Positions 23,794 through 34,652 of a stretch of DNA of 64,000 nucleotides are shown here, piece by piece (positions within the stretch are counted from its first letter, which is position 1; each line of letters starts with the position of its first letter). The DNA is from Trichobilharzia regenti (Eukaryota; Platyhelminthes; Trematoda; Strigeidida; Schistosomatidae): positions 19,637,452 through 19,701,451 of the forward strand of contig OX235267.1 in assembly GCA_944472135.2 (NCBI GenBank), written 5' to 3'. The notes below the pieces were generated by a model. The model was not told where the DNA came from. It did not search any database and was given only the letters and a program-made list of their open reading frames with translations. Position numbers and translations under genes: made by a program.

Positions 23794-24001
23794 TTGGGGG
23801 ATTTCATCATGAGCTGACATCAGTCAGAGAACAAGTGGAAAATCTGGGAGTACTGGAGAGCTGTTCTGTTTTACTTTGGGACTTTTCAGTAGTACGCGGC
23901 CACCGGGGTTCGAACCCAGTACGAAACAGCTATCCAGTACTCCTAGGTTTTCAAATGGTTGCCTACCTGGTGTCACAGCTTATGTTGAAATCCTCCAACC
24001 A
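23794..24001. repeat. Folded pair of inverted SINE-like repeats
   Basis: The first half (GGATTTCATCATGAGCTGAC...GAGTACTGGAGAGCTGTT) is an imperfect reverse complement of the second half (AACAGCTATCCAGTACTCCT...TTGAAATCCTCC). The centre carries a box B-like GGTTCGAACCC. A single-arm copy lies at 38640-38790 and a fragment near 4826. The RNA would fold into a long hairpin. Confidence 0.6.
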
Positions 24002-26855
24002 ATCAAACAAAAATCCCTTCAAAACCAATACTTGTATGTGATATATTTATCATGAAAGAATTACATAAAACTTAATATTTTTTTAACTGTCGAATGAAGA
24101 GTAGAGTTTAAATGCCAGTATGAAAGTAAGTTGTTGCAACAAAGTGTCAGGGTGAGAAAAGCTGCGTCACCTTAGTTTCATGTCATTCGAAACCAAGAAA
24201 AAATAATAATTATCTAAATCTAAAATTTTATAGTTATCCCTAGTTAGTCTTTTATACAAACAGACATTTTTAAGTTGTGAAGAACTTCTATTTCCATCAT
24301 CTTTCAAAAGTGCGACTAACCTCTGTGAACATCTAACGTTTCACAATAGTTTTATCGCATAATTTCAGTAACGCTATAGCATTCATGTTGTTAAAGGATT
24401 CATTATGAACCACGTGGTTATATCGTGAACATGGTTCGATTTCAGGTGAGAAGGTTATTAAATGCTGTGAGTTTTTAATGATTATACCTTAGTAAATTTT
24501 TCTTGTCAAAAATACAGCTTTAGAAGTTATATTATTAGCAAAGTGCTCTTTACCGTTAGTCTAAAACCAATGAAAACTAAAGAAATATTGACATTAAGTC
24601 ACACTGAGTTTAGGATAATTCAGAAGTTGATACTTACAAGCTCTCAAGAGGTATGGTATTCCAAATCACAGCAAGACGACTTCCCATTGGTCTTTATTTT
24701 TCGTCACTCCTCTGATTTATTTTCATTCATAACACATATTAGGTTGAAATAAATGAAGTCTCTACGAATCCAACAACCTTAAGTCAACAATTATTAACTT
24801 AAACTAAAGTGACCATCGAAAATCGGGGAACTCTAGAAACTTGTTTCCTTTTAGCCGAGTTTTGTGCGTGAATTAGGATAGATGACCTAGAAATTGGGAA
24901 CACCAGTAAAACAAATGTATTTAAGAATAATAAATTAGTGGAAGCGAAAAAGAAGTTTAGATGCTAATAAGTATGCCATGAAATCTCTCAGATCTTTGTT
25001 ACACACCCCTCAAGGTCTCCCCGAGGCATTGTTATAACGCTCCACATAATGACCAACATTTTTTCAGTGAACCTTAAAGTGTATCAGTAATCTCTTATAT
25101 AGACGTTAGTTAGGTACTCAGAACATATGAATCTAACTAGATATGGACCCTACTAAGGTTGTATTCAGGAAAAATACGTATTTATGTACATACATTTGAA
25201 CAGTGCCACAGGATTAAGTGAAAAAGAAAACGGTAGTGATTTAGTAATGTGATTATAACAATGAATCAGTATTGTCTTGACAGAGAGTATAAGGGTATGG
25301 AGCTTTATGAAGTGATTCAGAATTAACGTGACTACTTTGATATGATTGAAAACGTTATCCAGTCGATCAAAATTTCACTTAGCATTACTTATCAAATGCA
25401 CTCATCTAGCACGGGACTATACTGTGACATAACGCTAAAATGTTTACCTTTATGTGATGGTGTTCACCTATCATAGGAAGCCTGAAATAACAAAAAATGC
25501 AAGCATATCTGGGATGGAAAACAAAGTATAGAATAAGAAAACGATCCAAGGTTTCTGAGTAGGTTACAGACAGATGCATGTTGTATTAAGTACGTCGAGA
25601 ATACTTCTTTAGGCAGTGACTTTACACCCCTTCAAGAAACATAAGTTTAGATAATACGTCATCTGGTCTTTAGCTTTATAACAGTTAGACTGACATTAAC
25701 AGTAATTTTTAACTGTATACAATTTAGATTATATAAGTAGAGGTAAGCCTGGTATACAAAGTAGTATTAATTCTCTAACAGCAGTCAGATATTTCCGAAA
25801 TAAATTGCATATATTTATTTCACTAGGACACTTTTTCGATATATCTAACACTACATTACAGTATTGTGAAAAAACTGTCATTCACAAATATAGAGTAATA
25901 AATATGCTTAAAATTCTAGGCTGAAAGTTAATCTGAGTGATACAGAAGCGAATCTAGAGAGTTGGTACAGAAAATGTATACTTTGAATGCAAATTACCAT
26001 TGTCGTGAATTATTAATTAGTTACAAACTCTTCAAAAACTGTTAGCTAAACGAATGTGAAATGCTTCGGCTTTTAAAATGACTGTCCTAAGGTGGTAGAC
26101 TTCAATAAACTACAACCACACGGTTTGAAAAGCAGGAAATAATTTTTCAACCTTCAAAAAGTTGTAAACACCGTCCAGAGTTTACTAAAAGTTTCGGAAA
26201 TTTATTTTAAGATGGTGTAAGATAATGAACATAACTAAATGCTTAGTGTGAAAGCATTTTTGACTAATCTTGATCTTGAGAACCAAGACAACTGTGTTAA
26301 CTTTTAAAAGCAAGACTAATGTAAATAAGTGGACTGCCTCTGTAGTATGAACTGTGACATATTGTCTCAATAACACCTACATATTCCAATAGGCGATGGT
26401 GGTTAAGATTATTAATTTCATCTTTTCATATTATCCTGTGATTTACTTCCTTTTAAATGATTCTGGAAATTTTTTCATAATCTGACGATGCAGCATGTAA
26501 TTAGTGATCGACATTTTCCTCGCAATATGCGTTCACATGAAGTAAAACCAGTGGACAATTTTCTCATTCGTACGATAACATGAGATGCCGTTATTCACAA
26601 AATAAAAGCAAGCTATTCTAAAATAATGATTCACTTCAGTAATCCCACAGTAAATTGAGCGTTAGTAAACCAAGAAGAAAAACGAATCTTAGAAGCAGAG
26701 CTACAGAGACATCCCATAAAATATTTTGGTCTGCAATGTTTACTAAAACTGTTTAGTAACATATATAATTATATATTTATGAACACTAAACCGGAAATTT
26801 ATGGATAATTCATAGTTGGTTAGTGTATAAAGGCTGATAGTATAATAGATACCGG
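24002..26855. other. Unannotated AT-rich DNA
   Basis: No gene, RNA or repeat was recognised in this stretch. Confidence 0.35.
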
Positions 26856-27141
26856 GCAACACTAAAGAACAGACACCAAATCCAAACGACCTTGAACCAG
26901 ACAATCAGATTGCTGAGCATTACAAATGAATGCTTTTCATAATCTTCGTTGTAAGTTTCATCCTGATTCAGGTTAAGGTTATGATAGGTTTAATGGATGG
27001 TTAGGGTGAATGATGCAAGGAAGATTAGGGGTAGGATAAAACTTGCAAAGAAGATTATGAAAACCATCAATCTGCAATGTTGAGCGATCTGATTGGTTGG
27101 TTCAAGGTCGTTTGGATTTGGTATCTGTTCCTTACCGTTGC
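26856..27141. mobile_element. Foldback/MITE-like element with ~108-bp inverted arms
   Basis: The left arm (26856-26963) and right arm (27033-27141) are imperfect reverse complements. Both contain CCAAATCCAAACGACCTTGA and the outer ends read GCAAC...GTTGC. The spacer is about 69 bp and there is no ORF. TAGAT occurs at 26846-26850 and at 27142-27146 and could be a target duplication, though five extra bases separate the left one from the arm. Confidence 0.7.
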
Positions 27142-27775
27142 TAGATGTTGTTATATATTATGCAAGACGCAAAATAATAAACAAACTGGCATTCGGCCTA
27201 ATTTATTCTTACTTATCTGACTAGCCCAGCAATAAGTCGAATCATTCATTATTCAAATCAATAAGACTTAAAAAATTAGAAAAAGATCTGAGATGATGGA
27301 AAATATTTGTTATTTCTGTAGTTATTTAAACTGAGGTACGCGCTAGTAATGTTAGTTCAAGCATTATCTCCTGTGCTTCATGAAGGATTCAAATAAATTC
27401 ACTAAGCTTTTATATTCTTTAGGTAGATTTTAGTTGTTTTGGATGTGACATATCATTCACACCATCTTCGACATTCCTTGTTAGAATTTCCCAGAGAAAT
27501 GGAGTACATTTTCTAATTGACTGAATCTGTTTTAAATGATAAACATAGACGTTGGTTGTTGACGGTATTAGCATGAACTAACGATGGTTTATTGACCAAG
27601 AAGATTACTTCTGATTCATGTCATCTGTTATATATAAACATTAATTTCACTGCTAAGCTAGTTACCCAAAGGAACGAAAAAGAGTATTATGTATTATGCA
27701 TAAAATAATAAAAGTCAGTTGATAAAGAGAGCACAGAAGGATATATAAAATATGAAAACAAAACTAAAATTATTT

Positions 27776-28810
27776 CAATATAGAAAAAAATCCGCATTTA
27801 GACATTTAGAAAACAGAAAGATTGAGCGAAAAAATATTTACTTTTCAATTAGATCCTGGCTCTAATCTAATATATATAGCATTTTTTTTACAATACACAA
27901 CGCTTTATCAATCAAGTGGCGATATGTTTGTTAACAATAATTAGTCATTGTCAAAATGTCAATGGATTGATAATTAACGAAGAAAATCAATACACACTTA
28001 AAAGGTAGAAATGGTTAGAATAAATTTATTTAATTTTACAAGGATAACGCGTAATTAAAGATGAAGTAGTCAAAGTAAATAAAAAATAAAATAATTTGGA
28101 CAATTATTATTTTTATAATTTTAGCGGTTTAGGGGGAGGGGGGGCGAAGTAGTTTGGTTTATACATTCATGGCCAAGGTAAGGAAAGTGGCTGTACAAAT
28201 TTCTTCTGAACACACAGGTTTGGTTTCTTCAGTTGGATCCATGTTGCTTCAGCTGTCTTTAGAAGACTAACTCGTAGAGCAAAATTAAGATTAGTAGGAA
28301 TGCGATAAATAGTTTCAAATGCAGTATTAACTTCAACCTTATGCTCAATATCTACAAGGTGTGCTAAAATAGAACTACGAATAGATCTTGTTTGCCCCTT
28401 CCTTAACCATGTTGGACAATGTTTGGAAATATCACGACGAAGTTGTCTAATTGTACGCCCAATGTAGCTGGCTCCGCAGCTGCAGTCAAACTGGTAGACA
28501 CACATAGAAGAAGCGAATTTAAGTAGTTTATCCTTATTTCTCTAACATAGAATCGGGGTTGGTAGTGAAGAGACAACGTACCTCTGCTGCATAATAAGCT
28601 CTTTTAACTGCATTCTTCAGGCGCTGTGTTATTATTTAGCTGATGTTATCACCAATGAACTGCAATTTTATTAACATTGTTTTTTTCGGAACTGTAGCCA
28701 TACTGACTCTCCTTGGTGCTGAATTCATGTTTTTCTAAATGAATTTATCTGGATAACCATTTTTTCTAAGTGATTCTCTAATATTTTCATGGAACACATT
28801 TTAACTTTAA
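27776..28810 (-). pseudogene. Penelope-like element, 5'-truncated copy
   Basis: The coding part runs from about 28800 down to 28167. It starts in the RT thumb (motif LRKNGYPDKFI), passes LQFIGDNIS and KNAVKRAYYAAEV, and enters the GIY-YIG endonuclease (YQFDCSCGASYIGRTIRQL, first residues of the ORF at 28505). It ends with VQKKFVQPLSLPWP. A stop and a frame break lie between thumb and endonuclease. The 390-bp 3' flank (27776-28166) is almost identical to 37995-38397, so it belongs to the element. RT palm motifs are missing, so the copy is dead. Confidence 0.85.
27824..27862 (-). ncRNA. Hammerhead-derived fold in PLE terminal region
   Basis: The minus strand reads GAGC, CAGGATC, TAATT, GAA, a stem III-like A/T hairpin, C, GCTC. 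The layout matches the hammerhead-like motifs in the terminal repeats of the PLE at 50705-53195, with the same 4-bp stem I (GAGC/GCTC). Stem II is lost and the core is altered, so this is a relic. Confidence 0.4.
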
Positions 28811-29447
28811 GGTTTATGTATTTCATTCCATAACTTAATTTTACTGGATAAAGACAGTGATTCAGTATTATTTATTTACTGTTTTGCGTTAAATTTATTG
28901 CTCATAATTACAAATATTTCATTCATGATAGTTGAGATTACCCTAATAATGACTAGTATCAGTTGTCTCATAAAGACCATTGCAAAATTTCGCATTTCAT
29001 TTTGTAAAATTACATTGTTTGCTTTCTCTTTATCAATACCTCAAGGAAACAGTATTCACCATTTCAGTGGGAAAACTTTGTGGTCAATGTGTATTTTAAA
29101 CTTCGTCTATTTAGTGTTATCAAGATATTTTTGAATATTTCACACTTTTTGAAATGATAACATTTCATTCTTTATTATCAATCTGTTGAATAAAATATTA
29201 ATAATACACGACTTTGGTAGAAACGGTGCTTTTTGATATTTTAAAGAGTTTGGTTCGTAAGGAATAAATTTATTTATACGAGTATGACCAAGGATTGATA
29301 TCAGTTTGAGAACCATTAAAAAAACCAGCGAGTACTGGATAGCCTAGCTTTTGATATCATGTCTTAAGATCTTACAGTAAAATCCACAGTGAAGGATTAT
29401 GGAAACTTAGTAATTAGTCACACAGCTTTCTGCACACCTTATCTAAC

Positions 29448-29698
29448 AAACCATTTATTATTCCCTTTAGTTCCAAATGGAGCATATGGCTTCGTAAGCA
29501 CGTTTCCATTTCACCCTGCTCTGAAGCCATTACCAACTGGTTTCACGATTTCGCATAAACTTTCATCTTGTCCTCACACGATCTTCCTCGAACGCCTGAC
29601 TTGTCAATCTTGACTCAGGCTGTGGTGTGTGATGTCACTTAGGTTTCTCTTAGGCATGTATTCATTCCATCTCCATTTCCTTCAGCATATTTTTATAC
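29448..29698 (-). pseudogene. RTE-clade LINE 3' relic
   Basis: Minus-oriented diverged copy of the RTE 3' end. Plus-strand anchors are TTTATTATTCCCTTTAGTTC, GGAGCATATGGCTTC, CACACGATCTTCCTC, GTGATGTCACTTAGG and TCCATCTCCATTTCCTTC. The open frame of 74 codons here is accidental. Confidence 0.65.
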
Positions 29699-30417
29699 GT
29701 GGCTAATAATACAGTAAAACAAATTGAAAATATAGTTTTCGGAATGTCGTCCCGTTGTTTTTTCGGTTTCCATAGGTGAACACAGATACAGCGCCATGAG
29801 TTCCACATTTACGTTACCGGCTTGCATCGTTAGGCTGGGACTTTATCAAAAATTCTACATCTAGAACAATAGTTAAATTATCTGTGATGTGAGTCTTTTC
29901 GCCAGTTGACTGAATCCAAATTGTATAATAATTTAAAGTTTTTCCCCGACAACAGAGGTAAACATAATTATGCTCATAGAGAAAGAAGACAAGACTAATG
30001 CACCAGTGTAATTTGTTTCACATACACGGTACAAATACATGCACACAAAGCTATTGACAGTTGATTACTCGGATGTTCAGTAAAACCCAAATTCTTAATT
30101 TTTCGATAGTTTCCCCAATGAGTCATAAATAAAAGATGTAACAGTGATGAAAATTTTATTTTTGATGAACCATTTCTATCAGCTGTACAATCCTGCTAAA
30201 ATTTAACCAAGAATTCATAAAAACAATTGGATACTGGTGACTGTGTTGTACAAAATGTAATACATAATATGAAGTGTAGTTTAGAAGAGGACGATTAAAT
30301 GGAGATGAAAATATAGAGGCTGAAATCACCTAATAACCATGAAGGTTATTCATTCAGTATAAGTGGACTAAATGAACAGACGGACCTACAGTTTCTATCT
30401 AGTTAGATCAAACATCA

Positions 30418-30495
30418 AAATTAATATAGAAAAAAATCCCCATTTAGACATTTAGAAAACAGAAAGATTAAGCCAAGAAATATTTACTTTTAAAT
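30418..30495 (-). repeat. PLE 3'-terminal fragment
   Basis: A third, very short copy of the PLE terminal sequence found at 27776 and 37995 (shared: CATTTAGACATTTAGAAAAC). It breaks off after the TATTTACTTTT block. Confidence 0.7.
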
Positions 30496-31265
30496 ATTTA
30501 CTTTACTTTTTAAATTAATAAGGCGAATGAGTAACCTGTGGCGTTAGATAGGTCATCAATAACTTAAGTACCTATTTTTCGTGTACTAATGATATTCTGA
30601 AATCACTCAATGAAACCTACTTTTTTGTTTTGCTCTTTATAGCTAAACCTTGTTTCTATACACACACATATATACGCAACCCTGTTTATTCCAAGCCCAA
30701 TTGTTTACTTATTCTATAAATAGTCAATGTTTGTAACTCCTAATCAGTTAAATCATTCCGGACTAATGTTACTTTTAATTCCTACCAATTACTCCTTATG
30801 ATCGTGGTGCTCATATCTTCAATGTAATTCATATCTTTTAACGTTCAGGTTGTAACCAGTTGAGAAGAATCCTCGAAATAAAAATAGATGAGCTCATATT
30901 ATCCTGGTACATTTGTTGTTCTTGCTTGTTCAAGAAATACTTTCTGTTGAATTATGTTATTTCATTTACTAATGAAAGTTTTCCGATAGATTGTTTCACG
31001 AAAGTATCTTCTTATTTCATAGATTTATCCTAAGTCAAATGAAAAAATCATTCACAAGATTATTATTAAACAAAGAAAAATAAAGTTCGTGTGAAATATA
31101 CGGAAAGAATTTAGAGTTCCTTAAATAAGAGTTATAATGGCACATAAAATTGGTCACCTTATTTTTATCAGTAAAGATGATCAAGTTGAAGAGATAATAT
31201 CTGACAATTATTTATGTGAATAAACCGACGTCTCTCTGAAGTTTTTATGAAATTGTTTGTTTTGA
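30496..31265. other. Unannotated AT-rich DNA
   Basis: No gene seen. The segment 30840-30910 shares a short block with 10940-11010. Confidence 0.35.
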
Positions 31266-31430
31266 TTACAGCTTGATTCCACACTGTATTTTTGGTACAA
31301 GTATGAAATTTTCAGCATGGATATCGGTAGCCCAAATTTTGCAGGCCGACCATAGATATCAGGTGTGCGGCGGCAGGGGATCAAACCTCGGACCATGTGC
31401 ATGGTCTTAACCACTGTGCCACCGACGCAG
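31266..31430 (-). mobile_element. tRNA-derived SINE, type 2 body, joined to 5S rRNA sequence
   Basis: On the minus strand the head reads TGCGTCGGTGGCACAGTGGT...ACCATGCACATGG with box B GGTTTGATCCC. The body contains TGATATCTATGGTCGGCC and the end is GTGTGGAATCAAGCTGTAA, as at 1586-1768. Directly 5' of the head lies 5S rRNA sequence ending in a T-run. Either the SINE landed next to a 5S copy or the two form one composite element. Confidence 0.75.
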
Positions 31431-31435
31431 CCAAA

Positions 31436-31552
31436 AAGCCGGCAACACCCGGTATTCCCAGCCGGTCACCCATGCAAGTACTAACCGGGCCCAACGTTGC
31501 TTAACTTCGGCGATCGGACGAGAAACGATGCTTTCAACGTGGTATGGTCGCC
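31436..31552 (-). rRNA. 5S rRNA gene copy or pseudogene
   Basis: The minus strand has the conserved eukaryotic 5S sequence: GGCGACCATACCACGTTGAA near the start, GAAGTTAAGCAACGTTGGGC (internal control region), GGTTAGTACTTGCATGGGTG and GGGAATACCGGGTGTTGCCG at the end. A TTTTT terminator follows. The first ~3 nt expected to pair with the 3' GCCGGC are replaced by TTT, and CTTGCATGGG has a C where CTTGGATGGG is usual. It is a single copy about 117 nt long, so it is perhaps a dispersed or retroposed copy and not an array member. Confidence 0.85.
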
Positions 31553-31560
31553 AAAATGAG

Positions 31561-32218
31561 AAAACATTTTACTGAAGTGAATGGAACACATGATATGACT
31601 GAAACGCAAGTGAAAAATACATTATGTGAGTTTAACTAGTGCTGCGCACTTACTTAAATAGGACTTACTCTGAGGGCTCTGTTCATGCATTCACGTTCAT
31701 ATATAGCTGTATGGTTCAGTTAGAGGGCAACCAAATATGTAAATACTTCAGTCTTAGCCCACCCGGGGAATACTGGATACTCAATCAAACCAGAGCAGGC
31801 GTTCTCAGTGATCTTTAGAGTTCCTCGTAATCTCTCTAAACATGCCTGATCAAATCTCAGATCAGTTGCCGAAGCGATAGTGGTCAGTACAACAAGACCT
31901 GGTTTCCGTATCCAGAAGTTTGTGAAGTAGCTTATTTATATCTAAATCCTCCATAAGCTTTAAATCTGTCTTATTTATTTCTCTTCCTTTTCCATTTGTT
32001 TATTCCACTTTATTAAATTCATTATTTCCTAATAACCGTCCACCGATATTACGTTCATGCTAACGCCAGACCATCGTTATTATTTTATCATAATTATTGT
32101 CATTTATCACACTTAAACTTACGTATACCCTAATTCATTTGCCAATTTATTTCCGTGAAGTCTTCATATCATCTCTCACATCACGTACTACACTCACCAA
32201 TGAAACATGTACATATGT

Positions 32219-32251
<33 letters not shown>

Positions 32252-32566
32252 CTGGATTATTTCATTCCACTTTATCTCCTGTTCTAAGTGACCATACATA
32301 CTATAAATTATAATCAAAACAAACTGACTATTATCAAGTCTTCTATATATTCCACAAAATACTTTCTAATAGAATTCTAATTCGCTCTTACGGACAGTTG
32401 TGTGCTAAAATGATTGGATTGACAATTGTAGAGTACGAAGAAAATACATTGAAAGCAGTTGTGCACACTAGTAATTCTTGTTTTGAATAAATTAAAGGCC
32501 TTGTAAAACTAATATTAAGTTTAAAACAATTAGTCCATTTGATAAACTTGAATTAGGCTTTTAAGA
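31561..32566. other. Unannotated AT-rich DNA
   Basis: Nothing recognised except the TA microsatellite at 32222. Confidence 0.35.
32222..32251. repeat. (TA)n microsatellite
   Basis: About 15 TA units without interruption. Confidence 0.95.
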
Positions 32567-32625
32567 GACAAATTTCGTGAGATTATATCATTTCGTAGTT
32601 TCTCCACAATCGCTTTACAACTAGC
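32567..32625 (-). repeat. Left inverted terminal repeat of PLE
   Basis: Reads GACAAATTTCGTGAGATTAT on the plus strand and pairs with 34272-34330. On the minus strand it holds GCGA, TTGTGGA, GAAACTAC and GAAATGATAT, then TCTCAC, laid out like a hammerhead with stem I GCGA/TCAC. Confidence 0.7.
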
Positions 32626-32764
32626 ATGGTTCACAATATTAAAATGAAATGCATAACAACCACTTAGTTACATAAAACAAAACGACATACTAATGACCGC
32701 TCATATTTAAATCTTTAATATTTCGAATTCTTCATATAATAAAATCGCAAAGTGGATTACAGAG

Positions 32765-33816
32765 GTCCTCACGCCAGTAAGAGACTCCTTATCGAATCAT
32801 TCTGTGAAAAATTCATGCGATCTGACCAAAATGTTAAACACTTTGAACATTAAGAAAAGGTTTTCTGCTCAATCGACATAGAATCTTTACTCACCAATGT
32901 TCCACTTCATGAAACTTTTGATTTCATTTGCAATTACATCACAAGCAATTGGGTATTCTTACCTATTCTTGTCACTTGCAATGGAGATATTATCTTAATA
33001 TGTACAGAAAATATGAGATTCACCTTCCAAGAAAAGGCGTACAAACAAATCAATAGTGTTGCGATGGGGGCGTTCTTGGGCTCCTGTTAGCAGATACCTT
33101 CATGTCTAAATTAGAGAATAAATGCAACGTAGTCTAGAAAAATTTATCCTATTTAAACGTTATGTGGATATAAATCTCATTACTGGCAATAATAGAAAGT
33201 CTATTGAAAATTTTACCACTTGATTTAATCACATTCATCGAAATATCCGAGTGACTTATAAATGTGAATCGAATAACAAACTCTGCTTTTTGGATATTTA
33301 AATGAGTAGAAGAGACAACTGAACGATTATGCGGTCTATATTTCGTAACTAGACATGGAGTCGACACTATCTTTATTTCACCAGTTTTGTTCCTTTCCAG
33401 TATAAACATTGCTTAGTGAAATGCTTGTTTTCAAGGGTCCGAAAAATATGCTCGAGCGGCACATTGATGGATGAACTTCGACACCTACATTTAATTTCTT
33501 TAGCTAGTGTTCATCCAGAAAACCTTTTCAATTATCACAGTAAAGATAGACTACCTCTTGAAAAGACAGCTTCTGTTCCAAATAAAGCTATCTTTATTAA
33601 CCCACCATTCAAGGGTGATCAAATTATGCAGTTGATAGCTCAAAGACTTCGGTCAGACATCAGGCGCACATTCTACGCCGCATCTCTTCCCCTCACAACT
33701 AGAACATTTTCGATCTCTGTACCTTCTATTGAGGGACGCAATTCTGTGGACTCTACTTCAAACTGTATCTACAAGTTCACCTGCAGCTATGGTGGCACTT
33801 ATATATATAACCAATA
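32765..33816 (+). pseudogene. PLE reverse transcriptase/endonuclease relic
   Basis: With several frameshifts and stops, the plus strand keeps RT motif A (SIDIESLLTNVPLHET near 32870-32920) and motif B (QINSVAMGAFLGSC near 33050). It then has the linker CFLDI and the C-terminal block at 33416-33816 (FINPPFKGDQIMQLIAQRLR, then RRTFYAASLPLTTRTFSISV). The GIY-YIG domain stops after CSYGGTYI, where the frame ends. The YxDD motif region is not recognisable. No functional protein is possible. Confidence 0.75.
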
Positions 33817-34007
33817 AAATGTTCTAGTATCCTCGAAAAGAACATGTTCTAAAATGCAGTTAATCTAAATATAAATTCATCGTCATCCATTGAAAAGCGC
33901 TTATTAATGTCAGGGGATAAAATCATTATTAATGACTGCTTCACAATTATTTCACAAAACTCTAATTGAAGTTATAAGAGTAGAACTCGTACAGTATGAA
34001 AGAGTAT

Positions 34008-34078
34008 AATTCCATTATGCGTAAGAGTTATTTTGATAAAGTCTCACAGTGTTATACAGTAATATTTACTGATATTTA
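34008..34078 (-). repeat. Dispersed hairpin-GAAACGTC repeat, copy c (tail part only)
   Basis: Shares AGAGTATAATTCCATTATG and AAGTCTCACAGTGTTATACA with 44085-44150. It lacks the hairpin part, so it is a partial copy near the 3' end of the PLE at 32567-34330. Confidence 0.5.
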
Positions 34079-34271
34079 TTAATTCAAGGTTACTGAAGGT
34101 GATGCAAGCATTTTGGATTGATCACGTACATCTCAAACTATATGTACGAAAAAAACAGACTTCAACCTTGACCTACCATGGACTACTTGACTTATTTAAA
34201 TATGATTAGTCGTCAGTATGTAGCTTTGTTTTATATAACTGAGTAGCTGTCATGCAATTTATTTTATTATT

Positions 34272-34330
34272 GCTACTTGTAAAGCGATTGTGGAGAAACT
34301 ATGAAATGATATCACCTCGCGAAATTTGTC
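34272..34330 (+). repeat. Right inverted terminal repeat of PLE
   Basis: Reverse complement of 32567-32625 with 54 of 59 positions matching by eye. Stem I of the hammerhead-like fold (GCGA/TCGC) is fully paired here, but the core reads TTGTGGA instead of CTGATGA. Confidence 0.7.
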
Positions 34331-34578
34331 TTCTGAGTACCTTATTCTAATTTTAAGATAGCAAGAAATATAGCTTGAACTTTGCAACTACTCTACAATA
34401 ACTCTGATTACACATAAAATGTGATCAAATGACAGTGATATTTAGTGAGTAGATTTCTGAGCATTGTAGCTAATTAAAGATTGGAACATGAATAGCTGTC
34501 TCATGGTCATTAGAAGTGGTCCTTCAGATTATGTTTTGGTATAGTCTTATCTTCTACATTCTTCATTTACATTTTCAG

Positions 34579-34613
34579 CATTACAAGAGAGAAGTGATCC
34601 CCTTATAACCTAG
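34579..34613 (+). CDS. Possible terminal exon of MEG-A
   Basis: A strong acceptor (CTTCATTTACATTTTCAG) precedes a frame that, in phase 1, reads Leu-Gln-Glu-Arg-Ser-Asp-Pro-Leu-Ile-Thr before TAG. It would continue from the C left by the exon at 23602. Another acceptor at 34851 gives a competing short terminal frame. No polyadenylation evidence was used. Confidence 0.25.
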
Positions 34614-34635
34614 TAGATATTTGGCGTCAAAGTGT

Positions 34636-34652
34636 TATATATATATATATAA
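34636..34652. repeat. (TA)n microsatellite
   Basis: About eight TA units. Confidence 0.85.

Larger units (their letters stand above)
32567..34330 (+). mobile_element. Internally deleted Penelope-like element with inverted terminal repeats
   Basis: The 59-bp arms at 32567-32625 and 34272-34330 are reverse complements with five mismatches. They flank plus-strand PLE coding relics. Inverted terminal repeats are known in Penelope-like elements. The arms contain a decayed hammerhead-like fold. The element is only 1.76 kb and lacks most of the endonuclease. Confidence 0.7.
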
